From Roseisalinus antarcticus (GTDB taxonomy: Bacteria; Pseudomonadota; Alphaproteobacteria; Rhodobacterales; Rhodobacteraceae): a DNA stretch of 64,000 nucleotides. This document shows, one piece after another, positions 26,432 through 35,091 of this stretch (position 1 is the first letter of the stretch; each line of letters starts with the position of its first letter). The stretch lies in assembly GCF_900172355.1 (NCBI RefSeq), contig NZ_FWFZ01000008.1, positions 124,001-188,000 on the forward strand. Reading direction: 5' to 3'. The notes below the pieces were generated by a model. It made no database searches and had not been told where the DNA came from. It was given only the letters and a program-made list of their open reading frames with translations. Both the position numbers and the translations under genes were made by a program.

Positions 26432-27445
26432 ATGGTCCTCGATCTGACAACCGCATGGGCGCTGATCCTCGCGCTGGCCGTCTTCGTCTATGTCGTGCTC
26501 GACGGGTTCGACCTCGGCATCGGCATCCTCTACCCGTTCTTTCCCAAGAAGAAGGACCGGGACATCATGATGAACTCGGTCGCCCCGGTCTGGGACGGCA
26601 ACGAGACCTGGCTGGTGCTGGGGGGCGGCGGCCTGTTCGCGGCCTTCCCGCTGGCTTACGCGATAATCCTGCCGGCGCTCTATCCGCCGATCATCGCGAT
26701 GCTGCTGGCGCTGGTGTTCCGGGGCGTCGCGTTCGAGTTCCGCTGGCGCGCGGTGCGGCCCGGCACCAAGAGGCTTTGGGACGCGGCCTTCATCGGCGGC
26801 TCCGTCACCGCGGCACTGGCCCAGGGGATCGCCCTGGGGGCGCTGCTTCAGGGGATCGAGGTCGAGGGCCGCGCCTATGCGGGCGGCTGGTGGGACTGGC
26901 TGACGCCGTTCACCCTGCTGACGGGCGCTTCGGTGGTGGCGGGCTATGCGTTGTTGGGCGCGTGCTGGCTGAACATGAAGCTGGACGGTGAGATCCAGCA
27001 GCGTGTGCGCGAGCTGGCGCGGGTCTTTGGCGTGCTGACCGTCGTGGGCATCGTCGCGGTATCGCTGGCGACGCCGTTTCTGGACGCGGGCTATTTCGAC
27101 CATTGGTTCGGCTGGCCGAACATCCTGTGGGTCGCGCCGGTGCCGGTGGCGGTCGGGGTGCTGATCGTGATGCTTGCCTGGACGCTGACCCATGACGGCC
27201 GCGACTGGCTGCCGTTCCTGCTGGCGCTGGGGATGTTCCTGCTGTGTTTCGTGGGGCTGGGCATCTCGATGTGGCCCTACGTGATCCCGACCTCGGTCAC
27301 GCTCGCCCAGGCGGCGGCGCCCTATGAAAGCCAGCTGTTCATGATCGTGGGCGCGGCGGTGCTGGTGCCGGTGATCCTGGCCTATACCGGCTACGCCTAT
27401 TGGGTCTTCCGCGGCAAGATGGACCCGGACGAGGGATATCACTGA
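26432..27445 (+). CDS. cioB: Cytochrome bd-type ubiquinol oxidase subunit II
   Basis: 337 residues, about eight membrane helices. Family motifs: FVYVVLDGFDLGIGILYPFF, MNSVAPVWDGNETWLVLGGG, FPLAYAIILPALYPPIIAML and FRGVAFEFRW. Partner of CioA; it lies 4 bp downstream. Its stop shares one base with the ATG of the following 31-codon gene (TGATG). Confidence 0.95.
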   Translation: MVLDLTTAWALILALAVFVYVVLDGFDLGIGILYPFFPKKKDRDIMMNSVAPVWDGNETWLVLGGGGLFAAFPLAYAIILPALYPPIIAMLLALVFRGVAFEFRWRAVRPGTKRLWDAAFIGGSVTAALAQGIALGALLQGIEVEGRAYAGGWWDWLTPFTLLTGASVVAGYALLGACWLNMKLDGEIQQRVRELARVFGVLTVVGIVAVSLATPFLDAGYFDHWFGWPNILWVAPVPVAVGVLIVMLAWTLTHDGRDWLPFLLALGMFLLCFVGLGISMWPYVIPTSVTLAQAAAPYESQLFMIVGAAVLVPVILAYTGYAYWVFRGKMDPDEGYH

Positions 27446-27540
27446 TGCTGCGCAAGGTTGTGTGGTTCGTCGCGATCTGGGTGCTGAGCGTCTCTGCGCT
27501 GGGGATCGTGGCCTACGGGATCCGGGCGATGATCCTGTGA
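27445..27540 (+). CDS. DUF2474 (CydP-like) small subunit of the bd oxidase
   Basis: A 31-residue single-helix protein, below most gene-finder limits. It begins MLRKVVWFVAIWVLSVSALG and ends YGIRAMIL; the W-F-V-x-I-W pattern is that of DUF2474 proteins that follow cioAB genes. The ATG overlaps the cioB stop by one base (TGATG), which argues strongly for translational coupling. Related small subunits (CydX, CydP) stabilise the oxidase; the same role is likely here. Confidence 0.85.
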   Translation: MLRKVVWFVAIWVLSVSALGIVAYGIRAMIL

Positions 27541-27551
27541 TCCGGGGTCGG

Positions 27552-27620
27552 GCAGGGGGGACGCTGTCCCCCCTCTTGGCGACGCCAATTCACCCCCCTG
27601 GGATACCCCAGGCGATGAAG
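27552..27620 (+). repeat. Intergenic palindromic element, copy 2
   Basis: GGGGGGACGCTGTCCCCCC palindrome, then CCAATTCACCCCCCTGGGATA and GGCGATGAAG. Shares layout and orientation with the elements at 7900-7955 and 29656-29722; the CCAxTTCACCCCC block is shared with copy 3 only. It sits between the convergent bd oxidase operon (plus) and the cvpA operon (minus), so the hairpin may act as a terminator for either. Confidence 0.75.
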
Positions 27621-27621
27621 A

Positions 27622-28212
27622 TCATTCGGCCGGCGTTGCGGCCTCGACCGGGGTGGCGGGATCGGCGCAGGTGCCGACGAGCTGCTCGTATTGTGTGGTG
27701 ACCCAGCCAAGCGCGGCCTCGGGATCCTGCTGTTCCAGCCGGGCGGCGAAATCGTCGAAGACGGCGGCGGCGCGGCTGTTGTTGACCATCGGGATGTCCT
27801 GGGCGGCCAGCACGGTCTGGTAGAGGAAGAAGGCCACGGCAACCAGCAGGATCCCGCGGGCGACGCCGAAGAGAAAGCCCAGCGCCTGGTCCAGCCCGCC
27901 AAGCGCGGTGCGCTGGATCAGCGAGGAAAAGAGCGGGGTGAACAGCGACACCACCAGCAGCGAGACCGCGAAGACGGCAGCGAAAGCGGCGATGATGCTG
28001 AGTTCGCAACTGTCGCCGATGAATTCGCCCACCACCGGGATCGAGCGGATCAGCGGCTGAAGCTGATCCGCGAACAGGAAGGCCAGCACGGTGGCGCCGA
28101 TCCAGCCCGCGATCGCCATGAGCTCGCGCACCACGCCGCGCGAATAGGCCAGAAGGGCCGAAAGCACGATGACCGCAGCTACGACTGCGTCGACGATCGT
28201 GAAGCTTTCCAT
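27622..28212 (-). CDS. cvpA: CvpA-family membrane protein
   Basis: 196 residues with four membrane helices; FTIVDAVVAAVIVLSALLAY and SRGVVRELMAIAGWIGATVL are the typical first two. CvpA was named for colicin V export but is also tied to envelope stress and, next to purF in enterobacteria, to purine genes. Start ATG 28212 with GAGGGACAT upstream. Directly follows radA on the same strand, an order frequent in alphaproteobacteria. Confidence 0.9.
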   Translation of the reverse strand: MESFTIVDAVVAAVIVLSALLAYSRGVVRELMAIAGWIGATVLAFLFADQLQPLIRSIPVVGEFIGDSCELSIIAAFAAVFAVSLLVVSLFTPLFSSLIQRTALGGLDQALGFLFGVARGILLVAVAFFLYQTVLAAQDIPMVNNSRAAAVFDDFAARLEQQDPEAALGWVTTQYEQLVGTCADPATPVEAATPAE

Positions 28213-28231
28213 GGATGTCCCTCGTCTTGTG

Positions 28232-29605
28232 TTACTGGGCCCGACGCGGGCCGAAAACCTGCTCGACAAAGCCCGGAAGGTCGCCCATCTGGCGCACCGT
28301 CAGCCCGGCGTCGCCGCCCTGTTTCCGTGCCTTGGGCAGGATGGCCTGCGTAAAACCAAGTTTTTGCGCTTCCTTCAACCGATTTTCGGTCTGGGCGACC
28401 GGGCGGAGGGCGCCCGAGAGGGAAATCTCGCCGAAGAGCACCGATTGTTCCGGAAGGGCCGCATCCTCGCGGGCCGACAGCAGCGCCGCTGCGACGGCGA
28501 GATCGGCGCCGGGATCCGAGATCCGTAGCCCGCCGGCCACGTTGAGATAGACGTCGAGCCCCGCGAAGGCCACGCCGCAGCGGGATTCGAGCACCGCGAG
28601 GATCATCGCCAGCCGACCGCCGTCCCATCCCAGCACGCTGCGCCGGGGCTGGGACGTGGGCGAGGGGGCGACCAGGGCCTGGAACTCGCACAAGAGCGGC
28701 CGCGAGCCCTCGATCCCGGCGAAGACCGCCGAGCCGGGCGTGGCCTTGCCGCGTTCAGACAGGAACAGGGCCGAAGGGTTCCTGACCTCGACTAGGCCCC
28801 GGCCCGTCATCTCGAAAACGCCGATCTCGTCGGCGGGGCCGAAGCGGTTCTTGTGGGCGCGCAGCAGCCGGTACTGGTGGCCGCGCTCGCCCTCGAAATA
28901 GAGGACCGTATCGACCATGTGCTCGATCACGCGGGGGCCGGCGATCTGGCCTTCCTTGGTGACATGGCCGACCATGATGACGGCGATCCCGCGCCGCTTG
29001 GCGAAGGTGGTCAACTCATGGGCGGCGTTGCGGACCTGGCTGACCGAGCCGGGGGCGCTGTCGACCGTGTCCAGCCACATGGTCTGGATCGAATCGATGA
29101 TGGCGAGGTCCGGTGTCTCGGTCTCGAGCGTGGTGAGGATGTCGCGCAGGTTGGTGGCGGCGGCCAGCTGGACCGGGCTTTCGGTGAGGCCCAGGCGCTC
29201 TGCCCGCATCTGGATCTGGTTGGCCGATTCCTCGCCCGAGACATAGAGCACCTTGAGCCCGCCGCGGGCGAACCGCGCGGCCGCCTGCAGCAGCAGCGTG
29301 GATTTGCCGATGCCGGGATCGCCGCCCACCAGCAGGGCCGAGGCCGAGACCAGCCCTCCGCCGAGCACCCGGTCCAGTTCGGCGACGCCGGAGGTGGTGC
29401 GGGGCGGGGCGGCTTCGCGCGTGGCCAGATCGGTCAGCACCAGCGGCGTGCCGCGGCGCTGGCCGATCGCCTTGGCGCCAGGGCCTTCGGTCAGCGGCTT
29501 GACCTCTTCGATCGTGTTCCAGGCGCCACAGGTCTCGCATCGGCCGGACCATTTGGGGGTGTCGGTGCCGCAGGCGGTGCAGGTGAAGGCGAGGGGTTTG
29601 GCCAT
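28232..29605 (-). CDS. radA: DNA repair protein RadA
   Basis: 457 residues. Zinc finger C-x2-C...C-x2-C in FTCTACGTDTPKWSGRCETC (residues about 8-27); RecA-like core with Walker A VGGDPGIGKSTLLLQAAARF; the RadA-specific KNRFG motif (AHKNRFGPADEIGVFEM); a Lon-like C-terminal domain (LNVAGGLRISDPGADLAVAA). RadA drives branch migration in recombination. ATG at 29605. Confidence 0.97.
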   Translation of the reverse strand: MAKPLAFTCTACGTDTPKWSGRCETCGAWNTIEEVKPLTEGPGAKAIGQRRGTPLVLTDLATREAAPPRTTSGVAELDRVLGGGLVSASALLVGGDPGIGKSTLLLQAAARFARGGLKVLYVSGEESANQIQMRAERLGLTESPVQLAAATNLRDILTTLETETPDLAIIDSIQTMWLDTVDSAPGSVSQVRNAAHELTTFAKRRGIAVIMVGHVTKEGQIAGPRVIEHMVDTVLYFEGERGHQYRLLRAHKNRFGPADEIGVFEMTGRGLVEVRNPSALFLSERGKATPGSAVFAGIEGSRPLLCEFQALVAPSPTSQPRRSVLGWDGGRLAMILAVLESRCGVAFAGLDVYLNVAGGLRISDPGADLAVAAALLSAREDAALPEQSVLFGEISLSGALRPVAQTENRLKEAQKLGFTQAILPKARKQGGDAGLTVRQMGDLPGFVEQVFGPRRAQ

Positions 29606-29655
29606 GGCCGCGGTGATGGCCCGAAACGCGGCGGGGCGCAACGGGGCAGCGCGGG

Positions 29656-29722
29656 GCAGGGGGCGCTGCCCCCTCCTGGCCCGGGGGGCCAGTTCACCCC
29701 CGGGATATGGGAGGCAATGAAG
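29656..29722 (+). repeat. Intergenic palindromic element, copy 3
   Basis: GGGGGCGCTGCCCCC palindrome, then CCAGTTCACCCCCGGGATAT and GGCAATGAAG. Same orientation as copies 1 and 2. It lies between the divergent radA and RNA methyltransferase genes, so any promoter for either gene must share the space. Confidence 0.75.
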
Positions 29723-29767
29723 GGGCAGGTCCTCGCCAATCCCTGCCGGCCGCGATAAGGGGGCGGC

Positions 29768-30865
29768 ATGGAAATGGAGATATTTCTGGCCGCCCCGCCG
29801 GGGTTGGAGGCGCTGCTGGCCGCGGAAGCCGGGGAGAAGGGCTTTGCCCGGCCCGTGGCGGTGCCGGGCGGGGTCACGGTGCAGGGGGGCTGGCCCGAGG
29901 TCTGGCGCACGAACCGGGAGTTGCGAGGCGCCGGCCGGGTGCTGGCCCGCATCGGGGGATTCCGGGCGTTCCACCTGGCCCAGCTGGACAAGCGGGCGCG
30001 CAAGTTCGCCTGGGGCGACGTGCTGCGCCCGGATGTTCCGGTCCGGGTCGAGGCGAGCTGTCGCGGCTCCAGGATCTATCACGCCGGCGCCGCGGCTCAG
30101 CGGATCGAGCGGGCCATCGCCGAAGAGCTGGGCGCCCCGGTGGCGGCCGAGGCCGCCCTGCGCGTGCTGGCCCGGATCGACGACAACCTGGTGACATTGA
30201 GCGTCGACACCAGCGGCGACCTGCTGCACCGCCGCGGCCACAAGAGCTTTGTCGGCAAGGCGCCCATGCGCGAGACGCTGGCGGCCCTGTTCCTGCGGGC
30301 CTGCGGCTATGACGGGACCGAGCCGGTGCTGGACCCGATGTGCGGATCGGGCACCTTCGTGCTGGAGGCGGCGGAGATCGCCGCGACCGGCCTGGCGCCA
30401 GGCCGGTCGCGGCATTTTGCCTATGAGAGCCTGGCCAGTTTCGACGCGACGGCTTTGCCCGCCCTGGGCGGCGGCATGGCCCCGGAACACCTCTGTTTCG
30501 GGCACGACCGGGACAGTGGTGCCATTGCCGGGGCCACCGCCAATGCCGCCCGCGCCGGGGTCGGCGAATTTACCCGGTTCACGCAGGGGGCGATCTCGGA
30601 CCTGCCCCGCCCCGAGGGCCCCCCGGGCCTGGTGATCGTCAACCCGCCCTACGGCACCCGGATCGGCCAGAAGAAGCTGCTCTACGGGCTTTACGGCGCC
30701 CTCGGCGAGGTCCTGCGCAGCCGCTTTTCAGGCTGGCGCGTGGGGATCGTCACGACCGAGGGCGGGCTGGCCAAGGCAACGGGGCTGAGCTTTTCCGACA
30801 TCGGCCCGCCGGTGCCCCATGGCTCGCTGAAGATCCGGCTTTACAGGACGGAGGCGCTGTCATGA
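29768..30865 (+). CDS. THUMP-domain class I RNA methyltransferase (RlmL N-half type)
   Basis: 365 residues. An N-terminal ferredoxin-like/THUMP part (EIFLAAPPGLEALLAAEAGE to about residue 155) precedes a SAM-dependent domain with DPMCGSGTFVLEAAEIAATG (SAM motif I) and the catalytic VIVNPPYGTRIG, an NPPY-type N2-guanine or N6-adenine motif. It corresponds to the RlmL (G2445) half of E. coli RlmKL; the base modified here is inferred. Its stop overlaps the next gene (ATGA). Confidence 0.9.
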   Translation: MEMEIFLAAPPGLEALLAAEAGEKGFARPVAVPGGVTVQGGWPEVWRTNRELRGAGRVLARIGGFRAFHLAQLDKRARKFAWGDVLRPDVPVRVEASCRGSRIYHAGAAAQRIERAIAEELGAPVAAEAALRVLARIDDNLVTLSVDTSGDLLHRRGHKSFVGKAPMRETLAALFLRACGYDGTEPVLDPMCGSGTFVLEAAEIAATGLAPGRSRHFAYESLASFDATALPALGGGMAPEHLCFGHDRDSGAIAGATANAARAGVGEFTRFTQGAISDLPRPEGPPGLVIVNPPYGTRIGQKKLLYGLYGALGEVLRSRFSGWRVGIVTTEGGLAKATGLSFSDIGPPVPHGSLKIRLYRTEALS

Positions 30866-31752
30866 CCGCGCGGGACCGGCCCGGCGCCGCGATTGCCGTC
30901 ATGTGCACCGGCGCCCTCCTGCTGGTGCTGAGCGACACGGCCTCGAAATGGCTGGTGGTGCGCTATCACCCGATGCAGATCCTGTTCGTGCGCAGCCTTG
31001 TCGCGATGATCGTGCTGGGCGGGATCATCCTGATCCGGTCCGGACCGGTCGGCCTGCGTTCGGCCCGGCCGGGCGTGCATGTGCTGCGCGGGCTCTGCGC
31101 CATCGGCGCGACGTGGGCCTTCATCCTCAGCCTGCGCTTTCTGGCGCTCGACGCCGCGACCGCGCTGATCTTCGCGGCGCCTCTGTTCATCGCGGCCCTG
31201 TCCTGGCCGGTGCTGCGGGAGGTGGTGAGCCGCGATCGCTGGATCGCCGTGGCGGTCGGCTTTGTCGGCGTGATGGTCATTGTCCGTCCCGGCGCGGCCA
31301 GTTTCGAGCCGGCGTTGCTGCTGCCGATCGTCGCTGCCGCACTCTATGCGCTGATGATGCTGAGTGCCCGCCGCATCGACCCCCGCGACGGCTACCTGAC
31401 CATGACGTTCTACATGGCGCTGGTGCCTGCGGTGATCTGCAGCGCGACGCTGTTGATGAGCTGGCCGAAGCGGGAGCCGCTGGATCTCTGGCTGCTGGCG
31501 GCGGTGGCGCTGTGCGGCACCCTGGGGATCAGCCTGCTGAGCCAGGCGTTCCGCATGGCGCCCGCCGCGATCGTGGCCCCGTTCGACTATACCGCCCTGC
31601 TGTGGGCGAGCGTGATGGGCTGGATCGTCTGGGGCACCGTGCCGTCGGTCTGGATCTATCCCGGCGCGGCGGTGATCGTGGGCAGCGGTCTGTACCTGAT
31701 CATGACAGAGCGGCGGGCGGCGCGGGCCGCGGCCCGCGCGGAGCTGCACTGA
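30862..31752 (+). CDS. DMT-superfamily (EamA) transporter
   Basis: 296 residues with ten predicted membrane helices in two EamA repeats. Typical segments: SKWLVVRYHPMQILFVRSLV in the first repeat and SQAFRMAPAAIVAPFDYTAL in the second. Probably a metabolite exporter of the inner membrane; substrate unknown. The ATG overlaps the RNA methyltransferase stop. Confidence 0.9.
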   Translation: MTARDRPGAAIAVMCTGALLLVLSDTASKWLVVRYHPMQILFVRSLVAMIVLGGIILIRSGPVGLRSARPGVHVLRGLCAIGATWAFILSLRFLALDAATALIFAAPLFIAALSWPVLREVVSRDRWIAVAVGFVGVMVIVRPGAASFEPALLLPIVAAALYALMMLSARRIDPRDGYLTMTFYMALVPAVICSATLLMSWPKREPLDLWLLAAVALCGTLGISLLSQAFRMAPAAIVAPFDYTALLWASVMGWIVWGTVPSVWIYPGAAVIVGSGLYLIMTERRAARAAARAELH

Positions 31753-31758
31753 GCTGGG

Positions 31759-31785
31759 CCGGATGGGCGCGGAGCGCCCGTCCGG
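31759..31785. terminator. Bidirectional hairpin between convergent genes
   Basis: A 12-bp stem CCGGATGGGCGC / GCGCCCGTCCGG with a 3-nt loop lies 7 bp after the DMT transporter stop and 12 bp after the aminotransferase stop on the other strand. No U-tract on either side, but symmetric placement between two 3' ends supports a shared terminator or RNA-end stem. Confidence 0.65.
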
Positions 31786-31797
31786 TGGGCCCGGGCG

Positions 31798-32988
31798 TCA
31801 GGTGCCGTAGGCGCGGGCCTCTTCCATGACCTCGGCGGCGGCATCCAGCAGGGCTACGGCGACGAGATCGCATTCTGCCGGCGTCAGACGTGCGGGCAGG
31901 CGCACGTCGCAGGCCTTCATCAGCATGGACCGCGTCTGCGGCAGGTCCCACGACCGGCCGAGGAACTGCCAGTTCCAGAACGCGCGGGCGTTGTCCGTGG
32001 ACAAGCCGAAGACCTGCACCTTGATCCCCCGGGCGGCGGCGGCTTCGGCGAAGGCCAGCGTGTCGGCGTCGGTCATGCCGACCACGTTGAACTGGATCGA
32101 ATCCGGTGCGCGCTCTTCCGGGGCGAGGCTCTCGGGGACCTCGAGCCAGGGCGAGCCGTTCAGGATCGCGGCCACATGGTCGTGGTTGCGGCGCCCGTCG
32201 CGCACGCGGCGGCCGACTTCGCCCAGTTGCGGGCGCACGATGGCGGCGGCGAGGTTCGACAGGCGCAGATTGTAGAGCGGCAGGGTGTTCTGGACCTTGG
32301 CGAAGGCCGCGTGCAGGACCGGATGCTTCTTCCAGTTGTGCTCGTATGCGCCGGACATGATGACCGCAGCCGCGATGATGTCGGGGTCGTCCGTCACCAT
32401 GATCCCGCCTTCGCCGGAATTCAGCAGCTTGTAGCTCTGGAACGAGAAGCAGCCGATCTTGCCGATGGTGCCGATGTTGCGCCCGTGCCAGGTGGTGCCC
32501 AGGGAATGGGCCGCGTCCTCGATCACCGGCAGCCCGGCGGCATTGGCCATCGCCATGATCGCATCCATGTCGGAGGTATGCCCGCGCATGTGGCTGATGA
32601 TGATCGCCCCGGCGCCCGGCAGCTTGGCGGCGAAATCGTCGAGGTCGATGCGGTAATTGTCACGGCATTCCACCAGCACCGGCACACAATCGGCATGCAC
32701 GACGGCCGAGGGGACCGCCGCGAAGGTGAAGGCCGGGATCAGCACTTTCGTGTCGCGTGGCAGCCGCAGCGCCTTCAGCGACAGGAACAGGGCGGCCGAG
32801 CAGGATGACACGGCAAGGGCGTATTTCGATCCGAGGAACTCCGCGAATTCCTGCTCCAGCAGGGCGACCGGCGCGTTTTCGGCGGCGGTGTAGCGAAACA
32901 GGTCGCCGGTTGCGAGCAGACGCTCGACCTCGGCGCGGGCGGCCTCGGGGATCGGTTCGGCGTCATAGACGTTCGGCGTAAGGGCCAT
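31798..32988 (-). CDS. DegT/DnrJ/EryC1/StrS-family PLP aminotransferase
   Basis: 396 residues. PLP lysine in CFSFQSYKLLNSGEGGIMVT; N-terminal YALAVSSCSAALFLSLKALR and the aspartate in VIEDAAHSLGTTW are the cofactor contacts. Family members aminate keto-sugars or, less often, act as dehydratases or regulators. No sugar-nucleotide genes are adjacent, so the substrate is open. Start ATG 32988; stand-alone, with about 120 bp of AT-richer DNA upstream likely carrying its promoter. Confidence 0.9.
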   Translation of the reverse strand: MALTPNVYDAEPIPEAARAEVERLLATGDLFRYTAAENAPVALLEQEFAEFLGSKYALAVSSCSAALFLSLKALRLPRDTKVLIPAFTFAAVPSAVVHADCVPVLVECRDNYRIDLDDFAAKLPGAGAIIISHMRGHTSDMDAIMAMANAAGLPVIEDAAHSLGTTWHGRNIGTIGKIGCFSFQSYKLLNSGEGGIMVTDDPDIIAAAVIMSGAYEHNWKKHPVLHAAFAKVQNTLPLYNLRLSNLAAAIVRPQLGEVGRRVRDGRRNHDHVAAILNGSPWLEVPESLAPEERAPDSIQFNVVGMTDADTLAFAEAAAARGIKVQVFGLSTDNARAFWNWQFLGRSWDLPQTRSMLMKACDVRLPARLTPAECDLVAVALLDAAAEVMEEARAYGT

Positions 32989-33107
32989 CTTTTCGACTTT
33001 CCTGAAGCTTTCTTTAGGACATCCCTAACATCGAGGGCGGCCCAGATCCATAACAAACGACTTTCGCGGCTGATTGTGGCGACATTCGGGACGGCTCTGC
33101 GGCAGCT

Positions 33108-33830
33108 TCAGGGATTGTTGCCGGGACGCTTGCCAATGGCGAGGCTTTGCAGCTCTCGCAACAGCTTGCGGGTCATCGCCGCCTCGTAGTCGCCGAAGCC
33201 GAGCGCGGCCTCGACGAAGGCATTCGGGCCGCGGATCACGTAGGCATCGTAATAGGCCACGAGCTCTCCGATCTCGACCAGCCTGCGGGCGGCGGCTACT
33301 TCCGGCTCGGCCCCGACGACCAGGCCGTTGACGGTGACCCCCGGCATCTCGGCCATGTCCTGGGGGCGGGGGCCGGTGTTCGACTTGCCGTCGCCAGAAA
33401 GGTCAAGCGTCCGCTGCCAGCAATCGGCCTGCTGGTTGAGCAATTGCCCGCCCAGGGCCATGGCGGCGCCAATGGCGGTCGTGGGCTCCGCCCGCACCCG
33501 CTGAATGCCGCGCAGCCGGGCGACGACGGCGTCGAGCGTGCCGGGGCCGTCGATCTCCACCCAGTCCTGCAGCATCCGGTGGTCCTGCGGGCCGGACCAT
33601 TCGTAGACCGCGATGCGCACCGCGCCCGGCCCCTCCAGCAACGCGCCGCGCACCGGCTCCGAGTTCAACGCCGCGGCGAGCCCGTCGAGCTGCAGGCGGT
33701 ATTCCACCCCGTCCACCGACCCCGAGACATCGAGCCCCATGGCCAGCGCCTGCCGACAGGCCGCGGTCGCGGCGGCCGGCAGCGCCAGCGCCAGCGCCAG
33801 GGCCGCGCAGAAGGCCAGACCGCGCATCAT
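33108..33830 (-). CDS. DUF1194 secreted VWA-like protein (copy 1)
   Basis: 240 residues. Signal peptide RGLAFCAALALALALPAAAT; then ALAMGLDVSGSVDGVEYRLQ with a MIDAS-like DxSxS, AVYEWSGPQDHRMLQDWVEI and RTLDLSGDGKSNTGPRP, the DUF1194 signatures related to von Willebrand A domains. ATG 33830 overlaps the stop of the upstream paralogue (ATGA). Probably a periplasmic metal-ion-dependent adhesion module. Function unknown. Confidence 0.88.
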   Translation of the reverse strand: MMRGLAFCAALALALALPAAATAACRQALAMGLDVSGSVDGVEYRLQLDGLAAALNSEPVRGALLEGPGAVRIAVYEWSGPQDHRMLQDWVEIDGPGTLDAVVARLRGIQRVRAEPTTAIGAAMALGGQLLNQQADCWQRTLDLSGDGKSNTGPRPQDMAEMPGVTVNGLVVGAEPEVAAARRLVEIGELVAYYDAYVIRGPNAFVEAALGFGDYEAAMTRKLLRELQSLAIGKRPGNNP

Positions 33831-34516
33831 CGCATCATCCCGAGAAGTTGCGACGACACTTCCCGCTCCAGCTTGCGGCGCATGGCGCGGTGGTAATCCT
33901 CGAACCCGTCGGCGACCTCGAGGAAGGCCAGCGGGCCGCGCAGCACCTCGGCCGCGTAATAGGCCCGGACAGAGACCTCGTCCGCGCTGCCGTCGTCGAT
34001 CACCAACCCGTTGACGGTCACCTGGGCGAACGGAAACGCGGCATAGGCGCTTTCGGGGGCGAAGCCCTCGTTGTTGATGCCGTCGCCGGCCAGGTCGATG
34101 GTCTGGAACAGGCAGGGGGGCGCCTCGCGCAGCAGGCCGGCGCCGTAGCCCAAGGCATAGCCCATCGCGGTCGGGTATTGATCGGTGCTGCGCTCGGACC
34201 CGGCGATCTGGTTGGCCACCCGGGCCAGGTCGCCGGGGTGCCGCACCAGCACCCAATCGACCAGAAGCTTCTGGTTCCAGCGCCCGGACCATTCATAGAC
34301 GGCGAGCGCCACCGGCAGGTTTCCACGCAGGAACGCCGCCTGAACCTCGGGCGCGACGAGTGCCGCGGCCAGACCCTCGCGCTGAAGCCTGTCCTCATCC
34401 GCGTCCACCGAGGAGGAGACGTCCATCGCGATGGCCAGCGCCAGCCGGCAGTCCAGCGCGACCGCCGGCCCGGCCGAGGCGGCGCAAAGCGCCAGGGCCA
34501 GCGCCGGGGCCTTCAC
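33827..34516 (-). CDS. DUF1194 secreted VWA-like protein (copy 2)
   Basis: 229 residues. Signal peptide KAPALALALCAASAGPAVA; MIDAS-like AIAMDVSSSVDADEDRLQRE; AVYEWSGRWNQKLLVDWVLV; QTIDLAGDGINNEGFAPES. Paralogue of the downstream gene and probably arose by tandem duplication. The start is GTG at 34516 with AAGGG 7 nt upstream, since no ATG gives a signal peptide. Confidence 0.85.
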   Translation of the reverse strand: MKAPALALALCAASAGPAVALDCRLALAIAMDVSSSVDADEDRLQREGLAAALVAPEVQAAFLRGNLPVALAVYEWSGRWNQKLLVDWVLVRHPGDLARVANQIAGSERSTDQYPTAMGYALGYGAGLLREAPPCLFQTIDLAGDGINNEGFAPESAYAAFPFAQVTVNGLVIDDGSADEVSVRAYYAAEVLRGPLAFLEVADGFEDYHRAMRRKLEREVSSQLLGMMR

Positions 34517-34541
34517 CCCGACGCCCTTTTGCCGACCGGAT

Positions 34542-34970
34542 CTACCAATGTCCGGTGTTTTCCATGCTGGCCCAGGGCTCTGCCGAGGGCAGGCTGTCGC
34601 CGGCCTGGAGCAACTCGACCGAGACATTGTCGGGCGACCGCACGAAGGCCATGTGACCGTCGCGGGGCGGGCGGTTGATGGTCACGCCGTTCGCCTGAAG
34701 ATGGGCGCACATCTCGTAGATGTCGTCGACCCGGTAGGCGAGATGGCCGAAGTGGCGGCTGTCCGAGGGCAGGCTCTCGTCCCCGTCCCAGTTGTAGGTC
34801 AGCTCCAGCGGAGTCTCGTCCTGACCGGGGGGCGCCATGAAGACGTTGGTGAAGCGTCCGCCTTCGCTGTCATGGCGGTGGGTCTCCTTCAGGCCCAGCA
34901 GCTCGTAGAAGGCGATCGACGTTTCGAGGTCCTTTACCCGGACCATGGTGTGCAGATAGCGCAGGGGCAT
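34542..34970 (-). CDS. gloA: Lactoylglutathione lyase-like VOC protein
   Basis: 142 residues. Glyoxalase I fold with H-E-H-E metal ligands visible as LHTMVRVKD, PLELTYNWDGD, HFGHLAYRVDD and VSVELLQ. The first segment, LHTMVRVKDLETSIAFYELL, is close to GloA. Converts the methylglyoxal-glutathione adduct to S-lactoylglutathione. Start ATG 34970 with GGAGAAAGAG upstream. Confidence 0.88.
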   Translation of the reverse strand: MPLRYLHTMVRVKDLETSIAFYELLGLKETHRHDSEGGRFTNVFMAPPGQDETPLELTYNWDGDESLPSDSRHFGHLAYRVDDIYEMCAHLQANGVTINRPPRDGHMAFVRSPDNVSVELLQAGDSLPSAEPWASMENTGHW

Positions 34971-35091
34971 TGGTGCTCTCTTTCTCCATCGAAGTTCCGA
35001 GGGAGAGCCTAGCACGCTGTGGGGCAGGGGCCAGTGATCTTGCGATCAGGTCCTGAACCTGTCCGGGCCGCTTCGTCCGATTTGGTCCGGT

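Noticed and set aside
28232-30505. Extended N-terminus (about 300 residues) in front of RadA
   Set aside because: The extra part is antisense to the RNA methyltransferase gene; RadA starts normally at 29605 with its zinc finger.
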